A DNA stretch of 64,000 nt from Planctomycetota bacterium (GTDB lineage: Bacteria; Planctomycetota; UBA1135; UBA2386): NCBI GenBank assembly GCA_947444055.1, contig CANEYR010000003.1:57380-121379 (forward strand). The letters are read 5' to 3'. Each line of letters begins with the position of its first letter. Positions within the stretch are counted from its first letter, which is position 1. Under the pieces are notes generated by a model. It was not told the DNA's origin. It did no database searches and saw nothing but the letters and a program-made list of their open reading frames with translations. Both the position numbers and the translations under genes were made by a program. Below, piece by piece: positions 26,322-35,528 of this stretch.

Positions 26322-27527
26322 ATGGTTCTCTCGGCGCTGCGCTTCCTGTTTGCCCGGCGGAGCGAGAGTCTCGGCACCCTGTGCGGCTTGTTCTGGCGGT
26401 CGCTGCGCGCCGAAGGCATCGGGCCGACGTGGCGCCGTTTGCGCGGCTACGTCGGCACGGTGAATGCGGCCGCGACCACGCCATTGCCCGCGACGACGAC
26501 GCGCAAAGATGTGCTGTTCGTCGCCGGTTGCCCTGGCCATCCGCGCCGCTGGCGTTGTGAGCATGCGCTCGAACGGTTGCAGCGGGCGGGCCGCGATGGC
26601 GACATCGTCGATCACCCCGCCGCCCCGTTGCTCGACTACATCGACTGCTATGGCGAGTTCGTGCTGCAACGAGTGCCGCACGATGCGAGTGTCGAAGCGT
26701 TCGTGCGCGCCGCCAAGCAACGCGGCAAGCGAGTCGTGGTCGACGTCGATGATCTGGTGATCCACGAACGCTACGGCCCGCAGCTGCCGATCCTGCGTGG
26801 CTACAGCGAACTGGCGCGCGAGCTGTATGTGCAGCAACTGCGTCGCATCGGGAGGGTGTTGGCGCTCGTCGACGAAGCGACGGCGCCGACCACGACGTTG
26901 GCCAACGAGCTGCGCGCGACGTTCCCGCACCTGCGCGTCGCGGTCGTTCCCAACATCGCCAGCCGCGCGATGGTGGAACGCAGTCTGGCGGTGATCGCGG
27001 CTTCGCCGGAAGCGCCGAGCGTGGATCGCGTGACGTTGGGCTACTTCGCCGGCACGCGCACGCACGATGCCGACTTGGCGAGCATCGAGCCGATCTTGCT
27101 GGAGCTGCTGCGCGCGCGGCCAGGCGTGCAGCTGCTGCTGGTGGGGGACGTCGCGGTGTCGTCGTCGCTGCGTGCGTTCGGCGCGCGGGTGCAAGTGCGT
27201 GCGGCCGTGCCGTGGCAGGAGCTGCCGCACCTCTTGCGGGCAGCGGATGTGCATCTGGTGCCGCTCGTCGACTCGCTGTTCACGGCGTGCAAGAGCGAAC
27301 TGAAGTGGACCGAGGCGGCGTTGGTGGAACGGCCCGTGGTTGCCGCCGCCATCGGTCCGTTCCGCGAGTGCATTCGCCATCGCGAGAACGGCTGGCTCGC
27401 TGTCGACGCGGCCGGCTTTGCCGTGGCCTTGCGCGAGGCGATCGACGACGGGCCAATGCGGCGGCGTCTTGGCCAGCAGGCCCATGTCGAGGCCATGGCC
27501 GCTGCGACAATGCCTCGGTCGGCGTAG
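26322..27527 (+). CDS. Glycosyltransferase, GT4-like
   Basis: A 401-residue protein with a GT-B-like plan. The N-terminal half includes KDVLFVAGCPGHPRRWRCEH and a VVVDVDDLVIHERYG segment with acidic pair. The C-terminal half has the family strand LGYFAGTRTHDADL, PGVQLLLVGDV, and the donor-binding region ADVHLVPL followed by KSELKWTEAALVERPVVAA, where Lys and Glu match the nucleotide-sugar site of retaining GT4 enzymes. No membrane segment. It is divergent from the FHA-Lon gene. The ATG at 26322 is the first good start clear of that gene. Sugar and acceptor cannot be read from sequence. Confidence 0.8.
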   Translation: MVLSALRFLFARRSESLGTLCGLFWRSLRAEGIGPTWRRLRGYVGTVNAAATTPLPATTTRKDVLFVAGCPGHPRRWRCEHALERLQRAGRDGDIVDHPAAPLLDYIDCYGEFVLQRVPHDASVEAFVRAAKQRGKRVVVDVDDLVIHERYGPQLPILRGYSELARELYVQQLRRIGRVLALVDEATAPTTTLANELRATFPHLRVAVVPNIASRAMVERSLAVIAASPEAPSVDRVTLGYFAGTRTHDADLASIEPILLELLRARPGVQLLLVGDVAVSSSLRAFGARVQVRAAVPWQELPHLLRAADVHLVPLVDSLFTACKSELKWTEAALVERPVVAAAIGPFRECIRHRENGWLAVDAAGFAVALREAIDDGPMRRRLGQQAHVEAMAAATMPRSA

Positions 27528-27622
27528 GCAAGAGCGCGGTGTTGGCTGGTTGTCCTGGCAATCAGGCAGCCAAGGGAGGGTCATGGCCTCTCACGGCGAC
27601 GGCGGCGTAGGATGCCCCGCGC

Positions 27623-28567
27623 ATGACAGAGCCGCTTGGTTTCGTGTATCTGGTTCGCGATCTCATGCGTGCAGCAGGTGTGCGTTGCGCGATCACCTCC
27701 GGCATGGCTTGCGTCTACTACGGATTGCAGCAGACGACGAAAGACACCGATTGGATCGTCGATCCCGCCGACCTCGCCAAGTTGCGTGACCTGCTCTTCG
27801 CCCAGCAACGCAGGCTCCCACCGTGGCAAATCAGTTACCGCACCATCTTCGGCGCGCCCATGGATGCGCGGTGGATGCAGCATGGCTGGACGTGCCACAT
27901 TCGGTTGCAGAACGAGGCGCACGCAGCCGAGCACCACTTGGATTTCTTTGCACGTCCGCCGCGAGTGGCTGCATGGTCGCAAACCGAGGATGGGTTCGCG
28001 GAGCGCAACGTCGTCGCGATGATGAAGAAGACGGATCGCGAGCGTGATTGGCCGTTCGTGGACAGCTTAGGGTGGCAGATGTTGAGCGCAGGCAGCGACA
28101 ACTTCCTTGGTCTACTGCACGTGCAGGATGCCGAGCGTGTTCGTTACCTGTGGACGCGTGCGTCGGCAACGGAGCGAGAGACCGCAGCGGCCCGGCGACC
28201 GTTGCTGCGCAGGATCGATACGGAACCGACGTCAGATCGGCTTGAGCGATGGATTCGGCTGGAACGCCTCGTTTGGCAGTGTGTCAATCGCGAGCGCTAC
28301 GGCAGATACCAGCAGGCGTGGAAGGACTTCTACCGTCGGTGGCGTCAGGAGGCCGATTGGTCTTGGCCCACAGCGGAGCCATTCATGTCGCAGCACCAAC
28401 GTCTGCTCGATGCCGCGTCTCGTCATGGTTTGGTGATGAACCCGCTCGCGGACCTCGACTCGGCTCGATTGCGCGAAGCGGGGATCGAGAAGGCCGCGGC
28501 GGTGAGCTTTGCCTCTGTGGAGCAAGTGCGCAGCGTCGCGCCAGGGCCGACCGAGGTGCTGCTATGA
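27623..28567 (+). CDS. Nucleotidyltransferase-fold protein
   Basis: A 314-residue protein. Residues about 20-55 (CAITSGMACVYYGL, then TKDTDWIVDPADL) fit the minimal nucleotidyltransferase fold, with Gly in the loop and the DxD pair in KDTDW, as in AbiEii-like or DUF6036-like proteins. The rest is helical with many Trp and Arg residues and no second domain I recognise. It overlaps the next small gene by ATGA. Such pairs are often toxin-antitoxin or phage-defence modules, but here the assignment is inference: the small partner has no known antitoxin motif. The gene starts about 95 nt after a glycosyltransferase gene. Confidence 0.6.
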   Translation: MTEPLGFVYLVRDLMRAAGVRCAITSGMACVYYGLQQTTKDTDWIVDPADLAKLRDLLFAQQRRLPPWQISYRTIFGAPMDARWMQHGWTCHIRLQNEAHAAEHHLDFFARPPRVAAWSQTEDGFAERNVVAMMKKTDRERDWPFVDSLGWQMLSAGSDNFLGLLHVQDAERVRYLWTRASATERETAAARRPLLRRIDTEPTSDRLERWIRLERLVWQCVNRERYGRYQQAWKDFYRRWRQEADWSWPTAEPFMSQHQRLLDAASRHGLVMNPLADLDSARLREAGIEKAAAVSFASVEQVRSVAPGPTEVLL

Positions 28568-28797
28568 CCAACGATCCCGTCTATTCCGAAGAGTACTACG
28601 AGCACTTGGCGCGAACGCTTGGACAGGAGGCGGCCGATTGGGCGCGGCTGCCGCGCGCGGAGCGCGAGCGCGAGCTGACGTTGCTGCACCGGCAATTTCA
28701 AACCGTCGATGATCTCTCGATCTGGCCGCCGGAACTGGGTGGCGACCCCGTCTTGCCGCTGCCGCCGCTCCCACCGCCGCCCCCTGCATCCGAGTAA
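28564..28797 (+). CDS. Small acidic protein coupled to a nucleotidyltransferase-like gene
   Basis: A 77-residue protein translated from an ATG overlapping the previous stop (ATGA). Residues 1-50 are helical and charged (YSEEYYEHLARTLGQEAADW). The C-terminal tail is Pro-rich with runs of PPLPPPPP and no structure expected. I do not recognise a family. The tight coupling supports that it is a real gene and that it works with the 314-residue protein, perhaps as its partner or inhibitor. Confidence 0.5.
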   Translation: MTNDPVYSEEYYEHLARTLGQEAADWARLPRAERERELTLLHRQFQTVDDLSIWPPELGGDPVLPLPPLPPPPPASE

Positions 28798-28938
28798 ACA
28801 AGGCGCGTTCGCTCGCCGGGGCGCAGCCTCGCAGTCGCGGGCTACCCTTGTTCGATCTTCTCGATGCCAGGGCTGGGCGGAACTCGCGTTGCGGGCCACA
28901 ATCCCCGCCTGCCTCCGGCCTGCCCCGGCCCGTACTCC

Positions 28939-30750
28939 ATGCACCTCTCGATCCCACTCGCCCTCGGTCTGTTCGCGTCCAGTCTCATTGCCCAAGACGG
29001 AACGCTTCGCTTCCTAGTGCGGACACCGACGCCAGGGCAACGGCTCTTGCTGCACCAACACTTCGATGTGCTTGGCCAATGCTGCGGCAGCGCCTTGACG
29101 ACCGGACCGATCGATGTCGTCATCGACGGCGCGCAGAAGGCGCTGCTGCTGGCGATCGCGCCGTTGGCGCAGTTTGTGGGTGCGGCGCGCCCGTTCCACG
29201 AGATCGACCTCGAGCAAGCCATCGCTACCGGCGGCGACATCGACCTTGGTTACTACACGGTCGCCGAGACGGAAGCGGAGATGGACCTGCTGGTCACGAA
29301 CTTCCCGGCGCTCGCGCAGAAGGTCAACCTGAGCACGCTGCCGGGTGGCGTGTTGACGCATGAAGGGCGCGCGCTCTACGCGCTGAAGGTGAGTGACAAC
29401 GTCGCCGTGGACGAGGACGAGCCAGCCTTTGTGTTGGCCGCGCAACACCACTGCCGCGAACTCAATTCGCCGCACATGGTGCTGCGGGCGATGCAGCGAG
29501 TGCTGGCGGGCTATGCGACCGACCCGCAGCTGCAGGCGTTGGTGAACGGCACCGAGGTGTGGTTCGTGCCGATGGTGAACCCCGACGGCGTCAACTACGT
29601 CTGGAACACCAACAACCTGTGGCGCAAGAACCGCCGCAACAACGGCACCAGCTTCGGCGTCGACCTCAACCGCAACTACCCGTTCCTTTGGGGCATGTGT
29701 GGCGCCTCGACGGTGGCGAGCTCGGACACCTACCGCGGGCCGTCGGCGGGCAGTGAGCCAGAGGTGGTCGTGATGCGCAACCTGATGGCGCGGCTGCGGC
29801 CTGAGGTCTACCTCGACTTCCACAGCTATGGCCAGGACGTGCTGCGTCTGTGGGCGCCGTGTGCGACGGTGAACGCGACGATGGAGGCGTTCCAGCAGAT
29901 CTACTGCGATGACCTGCGCGCCCTGATGGGCTACGCGACCCGCGATCCGTCGGCGTCGGGGGAAGCACCGGAAGATCACTACTCGTCGGGCGGCACGCTG
30001 TCGTATCTGATCGAAGTGGGGACCGACTTCCAGCCGGTGTTCACGGCCACGCAAGCCGAGGAAGCGGTGGTATGGCCAGGCGTGCAACGCGCCTTGACGA
30101 CGTGGCGGCCGGCGGTGCGTGGGCATGTGCGGTCGACCCTCGGCTCCGCTCCGTTGGCGGCGACGATCACGTTCTCGCCCAACTTGTTCAACCACGGCGA
30201 AGTGACGAAGAGTCGCGCGCGCGATGGGCGCTACGGCCTGTGGTTGCCGCTTGGCAACTGGAACGTGACCTTCGCGGCGGCGGGCCATGTCAGCAAGACG
30301 CTGCCGGTGACGGTGGCGAGCCTAAACAACCCGATCGCACTCGATGTGTTGTTGGAGACGAGCGGGGCGGTGGCGACGACGACGAAGGTCGGCAGTGGCA
30401 GCATCGGCACCGCGGTGACGTTCACCTACACGAGCCCGGGCGATGCCGGCAAGACGGCGTTGATTGGCTGGTCGCTGTTCACGACGCCTGGCATCAGTCT
30501 GGGTGACCAGCGGGTGATCCCGCTGAATCATGACTTCTTGTTCGACTGGGCGCTGTCGGGCAACCCGGTGCTGTCGCCGACGTGGGTGACGTTGAATGGC
30601 GCGGCGCAGGCGCAGAGTGTGATGTTGATCCCCAACGAGGCGTGGCTGATCGGCTTCACGACGTGGGTCGCCGGCATCACGATCGATCCGGCCTTTCAGT
30701 ACACGATCAAGACGTGGAGCCAGCCGGTGGCGGTGCCGATCCTGCCTTGA
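28939..30750 (+). CDS. Secreted zinc carboxypeptidase, M14 family
   Basis: A 603-residue precursor with a signal peptide (MHLSIPLALGLFASSLIA). The M14 catalytic set is complete: zinc ligands His171 and Glu174 in QHHCRELNSP, His295 in LDFHSYGQ, and general-base Glu359 in YLIEVGTDF; NPDGVNY and the VDLNRNYP substrate-binding Arg/Asn segments are also present. The catalytic domain covers about 105-400; after it come beta-rich modules (about 410-603), a carboxypeptidase-regulatory-like domain and a C-terminal beta region. It removes C-terminal residues from extracellular peptides. Its 3' end overlaps the opposite-strand glycosyltransferase gene by 44 nt. Confidence 0.92.
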   Translation: MHLSIPLALGLFASSLIAQDGTLRFLVRTPTPGQRLLLHQHFDVLGQCCGSALTTGPIDVVIDGAQKALLLAIAPLAQFVGAARPFHEIDLEQAIATGGDIDLGYYTVAETEAEMDLLVTNFPALAQKVNLSTLPGGVLTHEGRALYALKVSDNVAVDEDEPAFVLAAQHHCRELNSPHMVLRAMQRVLAGYATDPQLQALVNGTEVWFVPMVNPDGVNYVWNTNNLWRKNRRNNGTSFGVDLNRNYPFLWGMCGASTVASSDTYRGPSAGSEPEVVVMRNLMARLRPEVYLDFHSYGQDVLRLWAPCATVNATMEAFQQIYCDDLRALMGYATRDPSASGEAPEDHYSSGGTLSYLIEVGTDFQPVFTATQAEEAVVWPGVQRALTTWRPAVRGHVRSTLGSAPLAATITFSPNLFNHGEVTKSRARDGRYGLWLPLGNWNVTFAAAGHVSKTLPVTVASLNNPIALDVLLETSGAVATTTKVGSGSIGTAVTFTYTSPGDAGKTALIGWSLFTTPGISLGDQRVIPLNHDFLFDWALSGNPVLSPTWVTLNGAAQAQSVMLIPNEAWLIGFTTWVAGITIDPAFQYTIKTWSQPVAVPILP

Positions 30751-31834
30751 CCGCGACGATCTGCAGGACGTCGCGATCGCTGCGTCGGTAGTGACAGCGG
30801 CTGCGTTGCCGTTGCCAGAGGGCGGCGGGCAAGCGCGGTATCGCGGCGAGCACCGCGAGCACCCCGTGCGCGATCGGCAGACCGAGCAGGCGCGCGTGCT
30901 TGCGCAGGTTCCAACCAAGACAGGCGGCGTGCGTTAGCAGCAGCAGCGGATCGGTGATGCTGCGCAGGAAGAACAGTTCGCGGTTGCGCCAATTGAGCCG
31001 TTCGAGCTGTTCGCGCCCGAACACCTTGCTGGAGGTGCCGCGGTGGGCGTGGTGCACGACGCTCTGATGGGCATAGATCGCGCGCCAGCCGCGGCGCCAC
31101 GCCTGCCACGACAAGCTGACGTCTTCGACGTAGCACGGCTCGTACAGGACTTCGAAGCCGCCGATCGCTTCGTACTTGGCGCGATCGAACGCACTGCTGC
31201 CGCCGCCGGCCCACAGCACGGGAACGGGATCGCCAGGCTGTCCGGCAGGTTGCACGAAGCGCAGTTCGCCGTGGCGCAGGAAGCAGCGCGTCAGGCCGGT
31301 CTCGCTGCGCTGGCCCTGCATCTCGATGCGCGCGCTGACGGCGAACAGGTCCGGCGGGCCGAAGGGGCGCAGCAGCTCGACCAGGAAGTCTGGTTCGACC
31401 CGCATGTCGTTGTTGAGGAACACCAAGATGTCGCGCGTGGCGACGGCACTGCCGGCCGCGTTGCCGCGAATGAAGAAGCGGTTCTCCGGTAGCTGCACGA
31501 GGCGAGCCCACGCGTGTTCCGACGCTAGCCAAGCTGATGAGCCGTCGGTGCTGCCGTTGTCGACGACGATGACTTCGTGATCACCGGGGCAGCGGGCGAC
31601 GGCGAGGCGCAGCGAGGGCATCAGGTCACGCAGGAAGTGCAGGCCGTTCCAGTTCAGCACCACGATCGAAGCGTTGCGCGTGCGCGGGGCGTGGTTGGCT
31701 TGCGGGCGACGCCGCAGCCAGCAGACGGGCGCGCACAGCAGATCCAGGATCAACACGAGAAGCGCGCCCAGGATCGCGGCTGCGCACACGAAGGGCAGCG
31801 CCACCGTCAGCGCGATGCGGGTCAGCGGCTTCAT
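30707..31834 (-). CDS. Family 2 glycosyltransferase, membrane anchored
   Basis: A 375-residue protein with an N-terminal membrane helix (about 8-35, ALPFVCAAAILGALLVLILD), then a GT2/GT-A catalytic domain: ASIVVLNWNGLHFL, EVIVVDNGSTDGS with the nucleotide-binding Asp, ILVFLNNDMRVEPDFL (DxD-like) and YVEDVSLSWQAWRRGW with the catalytic ED pair. This matches rhamnosyl- or dTDP-sugar transferases of the WcaA/RfbN type. A second hydrophobic helix is near 300-320. It is the last of three overlapping glycosyltransferase genes (ATGA overlap with the preceding one), so it probably acts in the same surface-polysaccharide pathway. Confidence 0.88.
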   Translation of the reverse strand: MKPLTRIALTVALPFVCAAAILGALLVLILDLLCAPVCWLRRRPQANHAPRTRNASIVVLNWNGLHFLRDLMPSLRLAVARCPGDHEVIVVDNGSTDGSSAWLASEHAWARLVQLPENRFFIRGNAAGSAVATRDILVFLNNDMRVEPDFLVELLRPFGPPDLFAVSARIEMQGQRSETGLTRCFLRHGELRFVQPAGQPGDPVPVLWAGGGSSAFDRAKYEAIGGFEVLYEPCYVEDVSLSWQAWRRGWRAIYAHQSVVHHAHRGTSSKVFGREQLERLNWRNRELFFLRSITDPLLLLTHAACLGWNLRKHARLLGLPIAHGVLAVLAAIPRLPAALWQRQRSRCHYRRSDRDVLQIVAVKAGSAPPPAGSTS

Positions 31835-33306
31835 CGTTCGATGTGCGCGATGAGTTCGCGCGAGGCAACGTCGACGTCGAGGGTTGCATGCACAGCCAGG
31901 CGGCCGCGCTCGCCGATGCGCGCGGCGTTGGCGCGGTCGGTCAGGGTGTGCGCGAGCACTTCGGCGAGCGAATGGCTATCGCCTGGCTGTGCCAGAAAAC
32001 CGGTGTCGCCGTCGCGCACCAATTCTGGAATGCCGGAGACCGGCGTCGTCACGGCGGGCACGCCGAGCGCCATCGCTTCGACCAGGAAGATCGGAATGCC
32101 ATCGCGTTCGCCATCGGTCGCGACGATGCACGGCAACAGGGCCACGTCGGCGGTCAGCAGTTCGGCGCGCACGGTGTTGTTGTCGCGGGCGCCGAGGAAG
32201 TCGACCAGGTCGGTGACGCCGTGGTTGGCGCAGGCGAGTTGCAGGGCCGCCAGCTCCGGACCATCGCCGATGACGCGCCAGCGGCAGGGGATGCCACGGG
32301 CGCGCAGAGCCGCGAGGGCGGCTGGCACGACGCGCAGCCCTTTCTTCGCCACCAGGCGGGCCGCGCTGACGATGGTGCCGCGGCCACTCGGCGTCGCTCG
32401 CTGTTGCCAGGCGGCGAGATCGAGGCCGAGGTAGACCACCGGGGTGCGTTCGCGCGTCGGGGTCGCCAGTCCACGCATTGCCAGCAACTGGTCTTGGCAG
32501 TAGCGAGTGACGACGCGGAAGAAGGTGGCGCGCGCGACCTTCGTCGGCAGCATCTTGTGCGAGTAGGCGAACTCGAAGTCGACGTACGATGAGATCGAGA
32601 ACGGTACGCCGAGCAAGTGCGCCGCCCCCATCGCGACGTTGGCTGGCCACGTCGATGCATAGACGTGAAGGTGGCGCGGTTGCCACGCGGCGAGCAGATC
32701 GGCCAAGGCGAAGGCGTTGCCGGGATGGCGGGGGTCGCGCAGCGGCAGTTTGCCGAGCAGGTCGTGGGCGGCGCCGCCGACTTCCCGTCGATAGAGGGCG
32801 AACAGCTGTCGGCCGCGCGGGCGCAGCAGCCAGCGCAGCGTGCGCAACGCCGCGCGCGTGATCCCGGCGCGCGGCAAGAACGTCGCGACCTTCAGCAGTT
32901 CCTTGGCTTCGTCATGCAGCGGTGCGTGGTGGTTGTGCGCCAACACGACGACGCGCCAGGTTGGCCGCTGACGCAGCAGGGCCAGCACTTCGCGATAGAC
33001 GAAGGTGTGCGACAGATCCGGCAGGACTGGCAGTACGAGAACGGTGGGGCCGGTGTTGCTGGTGGTGGCGGCAATGGGTGGATCGCTGCGGCCGGCGAGC
33101 GCGGCGATGCCGTGCAGGCAGCCATCGAGCCAACGCTGCCATGCCGCGCGCAACACTTCGCGTGCACGCACCCAGGATCCGAATGGCACGGCGTCGCCCT
33201 TGTCGTCGACCACCTGCACACGTGCATCGCGCGCGGCGGTGCGGATTGCACCCAGCGGCGCTGGTGCATGGGGCCAGCCTTGCCAGACCACGGTGCGTGC
33301 GTTCAC
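31831..33306 (-). CDS. Family 4 glycosyltransferase (operon, middle gene)
   Basis: A 491-residue protein with a GT-B fold. The N-terminal acceptor domain has TVLVLPVLPDLSHTFVYREV and HLHVYASTWPANVA; the C-terminal donor domain has TIVSAARLVAKKGL with the Lys-Lys phosphate-binding pair, WRVIGDGPELAAL and the EX7E-type DGIPIFLVEAMALGVPAV motif. These place it in GT4, retaining transferases. The start is GTG at 33306, overlapping the stop of the upstream gene by GTGA, and its own stop overlaps the GT2 gene by ATGA: the three genes are one translation-coupled unit. Confidence 0.9.
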   Translation of the reverse strand: MNARTVVWQGWPHAPAPLGAIRTAARDARVQVVDDKGDAVPFGSWVRAREVLRAAWQRWLDGCLHGIAALAGRSDPPIAATTSNTGPTVLVLPVLPDLSHTFVYREVLALLRQRPTWRVVVLAHNHHAPLHDEAKELLKVATFLPRAGITRAALRTLRWLLRPRGRQLFALYRREVGGAAHDLLGKLPLRDPRHPGNAFALADLLAAWQPRHLHVYASTWPANVAMGAAHLLGVPFSISSYVDFEFAYSHKMLPTKVARATFFRVVTRYCQDQLLAMRGLATPTRERTPVVYLGLDLAAWQQRATPSGRGTIVSAARLVAKKGLRVVPAALAALRARGIPCRWRVIGDGPELAALQLACANHGVTDLVDFLGARDNNTVRAELLTADVALLPCIVATDGERDGIPIFLVEAMALGVPAVTTPVSGIPELVRDGDTGFLAQPGDSHSLAEVLAHTLTDRANAARIGERGRLAVHATLDVDVASRELIAHIER

Positions 33307-34631
33307 CGCACCGCCTCGTGGTAGATGGCTTCGAACTCGTCGACGGCCTGCACCAGCGTCTTCGGTGGTTGCACGGCGGCTCGGTAACGCCGCACGCGGT
33401 CGGGGTCGTCAACGAGGCGCTGCATGCGAGTGGCGAGTTCGGCGGCGTCGCCGGGTTCGAACAGTTCCCCATCGAGTTCGTGGCGCACCACCTCGGTGAG
33501 TCCGCCGAAGCGACTGGCCAACACGGGCAGTCCAGCGGCGCGCGCTTCGAGCACAACGAACGGTGCGTTCTCGTGCCATGTGCTTGGCACGACGAGCACG
33601 TCGATGGCGGCCAGGGCTGCGGGCAGTTGCTCGCGGGTGAAGGGCGGCAGCACCGTGATACGCGGATCCTTGGCGGCGGCCGCCAGCATCGGCGCTGAGT
33701 AGTCGGGGAAGTCGCTGGCGCGGCCACGCAATAGCACTCGGCACTCGCCCGTGACCTTGGCCATCGCCGCCACCAGGAGGTGCGGGGCTTTGTGCGGCGC
33801 GAACGAGCCGAAGAAGCCGAACGTCAGGGGGCGTGGCGCGGTGCGTGCGGCGGCGACGGCGCTCGCGATGCTGGCGGTGTCGATGCCATAGCCGTGGCAG
33901 GCGATGCGCGCCTCGGGCATGCCGTTCTGCACGAACACCGACCGCAAAAACTGCGTTGGCGCGACGATCGCATCGGCGGCGAGCAACCGTTGGCGCAGGT
34001 AGTCAGGGCGCTCGAGCAGCGATAGGGCGCGACTGCGCACGTCAAAGCCCGGCTGCGAGTGGGCACCCGTGAAGTTGCCCGCGGCCAGCAGTTCCGCGCC
34101 GGCGGGGTGGTTGGTCAGTTGCTGGTGCAGTTCGGGGGCGTGGCAGGGCAAGCAGCCGCGGCCGCCGTCGGGCGGGCCTTCACACGGCGTGCCATCACTG
34201 CGCATCAGGATCACGCGCGGGCAGACGAACCAGAAGTCCGTCAGCGAGACCACGAGGGCGCGGTCTTGTTCTTTGCAGCGATCGATCAGATCGGCGCCGA
34301 CGTGGCGCAAGTGGAAGCTGTGCACGACCTCGCTGTCGCGTTCGCGCAAATGGCGAGCGAACACCTCCGCCATGTAAGGATGTCGGTACTCCATGCGGCC
34401 CCAGTCGCGGCCGAGGTTCATCCAGAAGTTGATCCGGCGAACGGGCAGGCCCTGCACGACTTCGTGCGACTCGCGCCAAGGCCCGGTGGCTTCCGCGAAC
34501 GCGGGATCGAGGGCAAACACGTCGACGTCGTGGCCGCGGCGCTGCAGCTCGCAACCCACGGCGAGTGCGTACGACTCGGTGCCGGTGAAGTAGCGCGGCG
34601 GGAATTGGTGGACGACGAACGTGATGCGCAC
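33303..34631 (-). CDS. Family 4 glycosyltransferase (operon, first gene)
   Basis: About 442 residues with a GT-B fold. N-terminal VRITFVVHQFPPRYFTGTES and the RRGHDVDVFALDP segment; C-terminal TFGFFGSFAPHKAPHLL, RVLLRGRA and the EX7E motif NAPFVVLEARAAGLPVLAS, matching GT4. An insertion at about 145-175 holds four Cys (CP, PCEGP, CLPC), a metal-binding-like loop also seen in some GT4 proteins. GTG at 34631 was chosen because it begins at the first strand; GTG at 34661 is possible but overlaps the divergent gene. First gene of the three-glycosyltransferase operon. Confidence 0.88.
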   Translation of the reverse strand: MRITFVVHQFPPRYFTGTESYALAVGCELQRRGHDVDVFALDPAFAEATGPWRESHEVVQGLPVRRINFWMNLGRDWGRMEYRHPYMAEVFARHLRERDSEVVHSFHLRHVGADLIDRCKEQDRALVVSLTDFWFVCPRVILMRSDGTPCEGPPDGGRGCLPCHAPELHQQLTNHPAGAELLAAGNFTGAHSQPGFDVRSRALSLLERPDYLRQRLLAADAIVAPTQFLRSVFVQNGMPEARIACHGYGIDTASIASAVAAARTAPRPLTFGFFGSFAPHKAPHLLVAAMAKVTGECRVLLRGRASDFPDYSAPMLAAAAKDPRITVLPPFTREQLPAALAAIDVLVVPSTWHENAPFVVLEARAAGLPVLASRFGGLTEVVRHELDGELFEPGDAAELATRMQRLVDDPDRVRRYRAAVQPPKTLVQAVDEFEAIYHEAVR

Positions 34632-34655
34632 GCGGGGCGGGAGCCTACTGCCCCG

Positions 34656-35384
34656 ATGCACGCGCCGACGAGTGCCTTCATGCGGCGCATCTGGGATGAT
34701 TCGTCGGTGACGTCAGATTTTGCTGCGGAAAGCCCCAGGGGCCGTGTCGTTCGCTTCCCGCTGGCGGACCTTGCCGAGCAGGTTGAAGCGTTCGCAGCTC
34801 GGTGGCCGCAAGCCATCGCCGATCGGCGCGGGTTGGTGTTTTGTGGTGAGGCTGGCGCGCGTTTGCGGGTGCCGTTGCTGGCGCCGCGCGTGCACGTGGG
34901 CGAACGCATCGAGGGCTATGCCCGGCGGTTGCTCCCGGCGCCGGAACGGCACGTGCTGCTGTTGCTGCAGGCTGGGGCGATGGCGGTGGGCTATTGGGAC
35001 GGTGCGGAACTACTGCATCACAAGGCGGTGCGGCGGTACGTCGTGCGTGGCAACGGCAAGGCGCAGATGCTGCATCGCAAGACCAAGGGCAAGTCGCGCT
35101 ACGGCTCGCGCCTTCGCTTGCAGAACTGGCAGCGGCTGCTGACCGAGACGAATGAACGGTTGTGCTGCTACTGGCACGAGCACGGGGCACCCGAGCGGGT
35201 TTTCGTGGCGGTGCCGGTGCGGGCGTGGAGCGACTGGTTTGGGGTCGATCCCGGCCCGCCGTTCGCTCGCGATGACGCGGCATTGCAGCGGGTGCCGATG
35301 CACGTGCACCGTCCTGACTTCGCCGAATTGCTGCGGGTGCACGCGTGGCTCGGCTACGGGCGGCTCGAACTGCCGACGAAGTGA
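34656..35384 (+). CDS. Vms1-like release factor (VLRF1-type) candidate
   Basis: A 242-residue protein with no signal peptide. Residues 119-200 resemble the VLRF1 domain of yeast Vms1 and human ANKZF1: HHKAVRRYVVRGNGKAQ, then KTKGKSRYGSRLRLQNWQRL, a pattern close to the RYTVR-GG-Q and KGK-SAGSSIRR-NE blocks in which the conserved Gln (here Q137) attacks the peptidyl-tRNA. The fold is eRF1-like. Bacterial members of this family are proposed to act in ribosome rescue. The match was made by eye and the loop GNGKAQ differs from the GGSQ of Vms1. In-frame ATG 34680 is a second possible start. Confidence 0.5.
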   Translation: MHAPTSAFMRRIWDDSSVTSDFAAESPRGRVVRFPLADLAEQVEAFAARWPQAIADRRGLVFCGEAGARLRVPLLAPRVHVGERIEGYARRLLPAPERHVLLLLQAGAMAVGYWDGAELLHHKAVRRYVVRGNGKAQMLHRKTKGKSRYGSRLRLQNWQRLLTETNERLCCYWHEHGAPERVFVAVPVRAWSDWFGVDPGPPFARDDAALQRVPMHVHRPDFAELLRVHAWLGYGRLELPTK

Positions 35385-35528
35385 GCGCCGCACTTCGCGA
35401 CGGTGGCGGCGGTGGGGGCGTTGTCATCGTCGGCAGCGGGCCGCCCTCATTCCGGTTCTGGTCGCGAGCCGATGCCCGTCGAGTCAGTTCCCGCAACCAA
35501 GAATCGCATCCAAGAGAGACGTCCTTCC

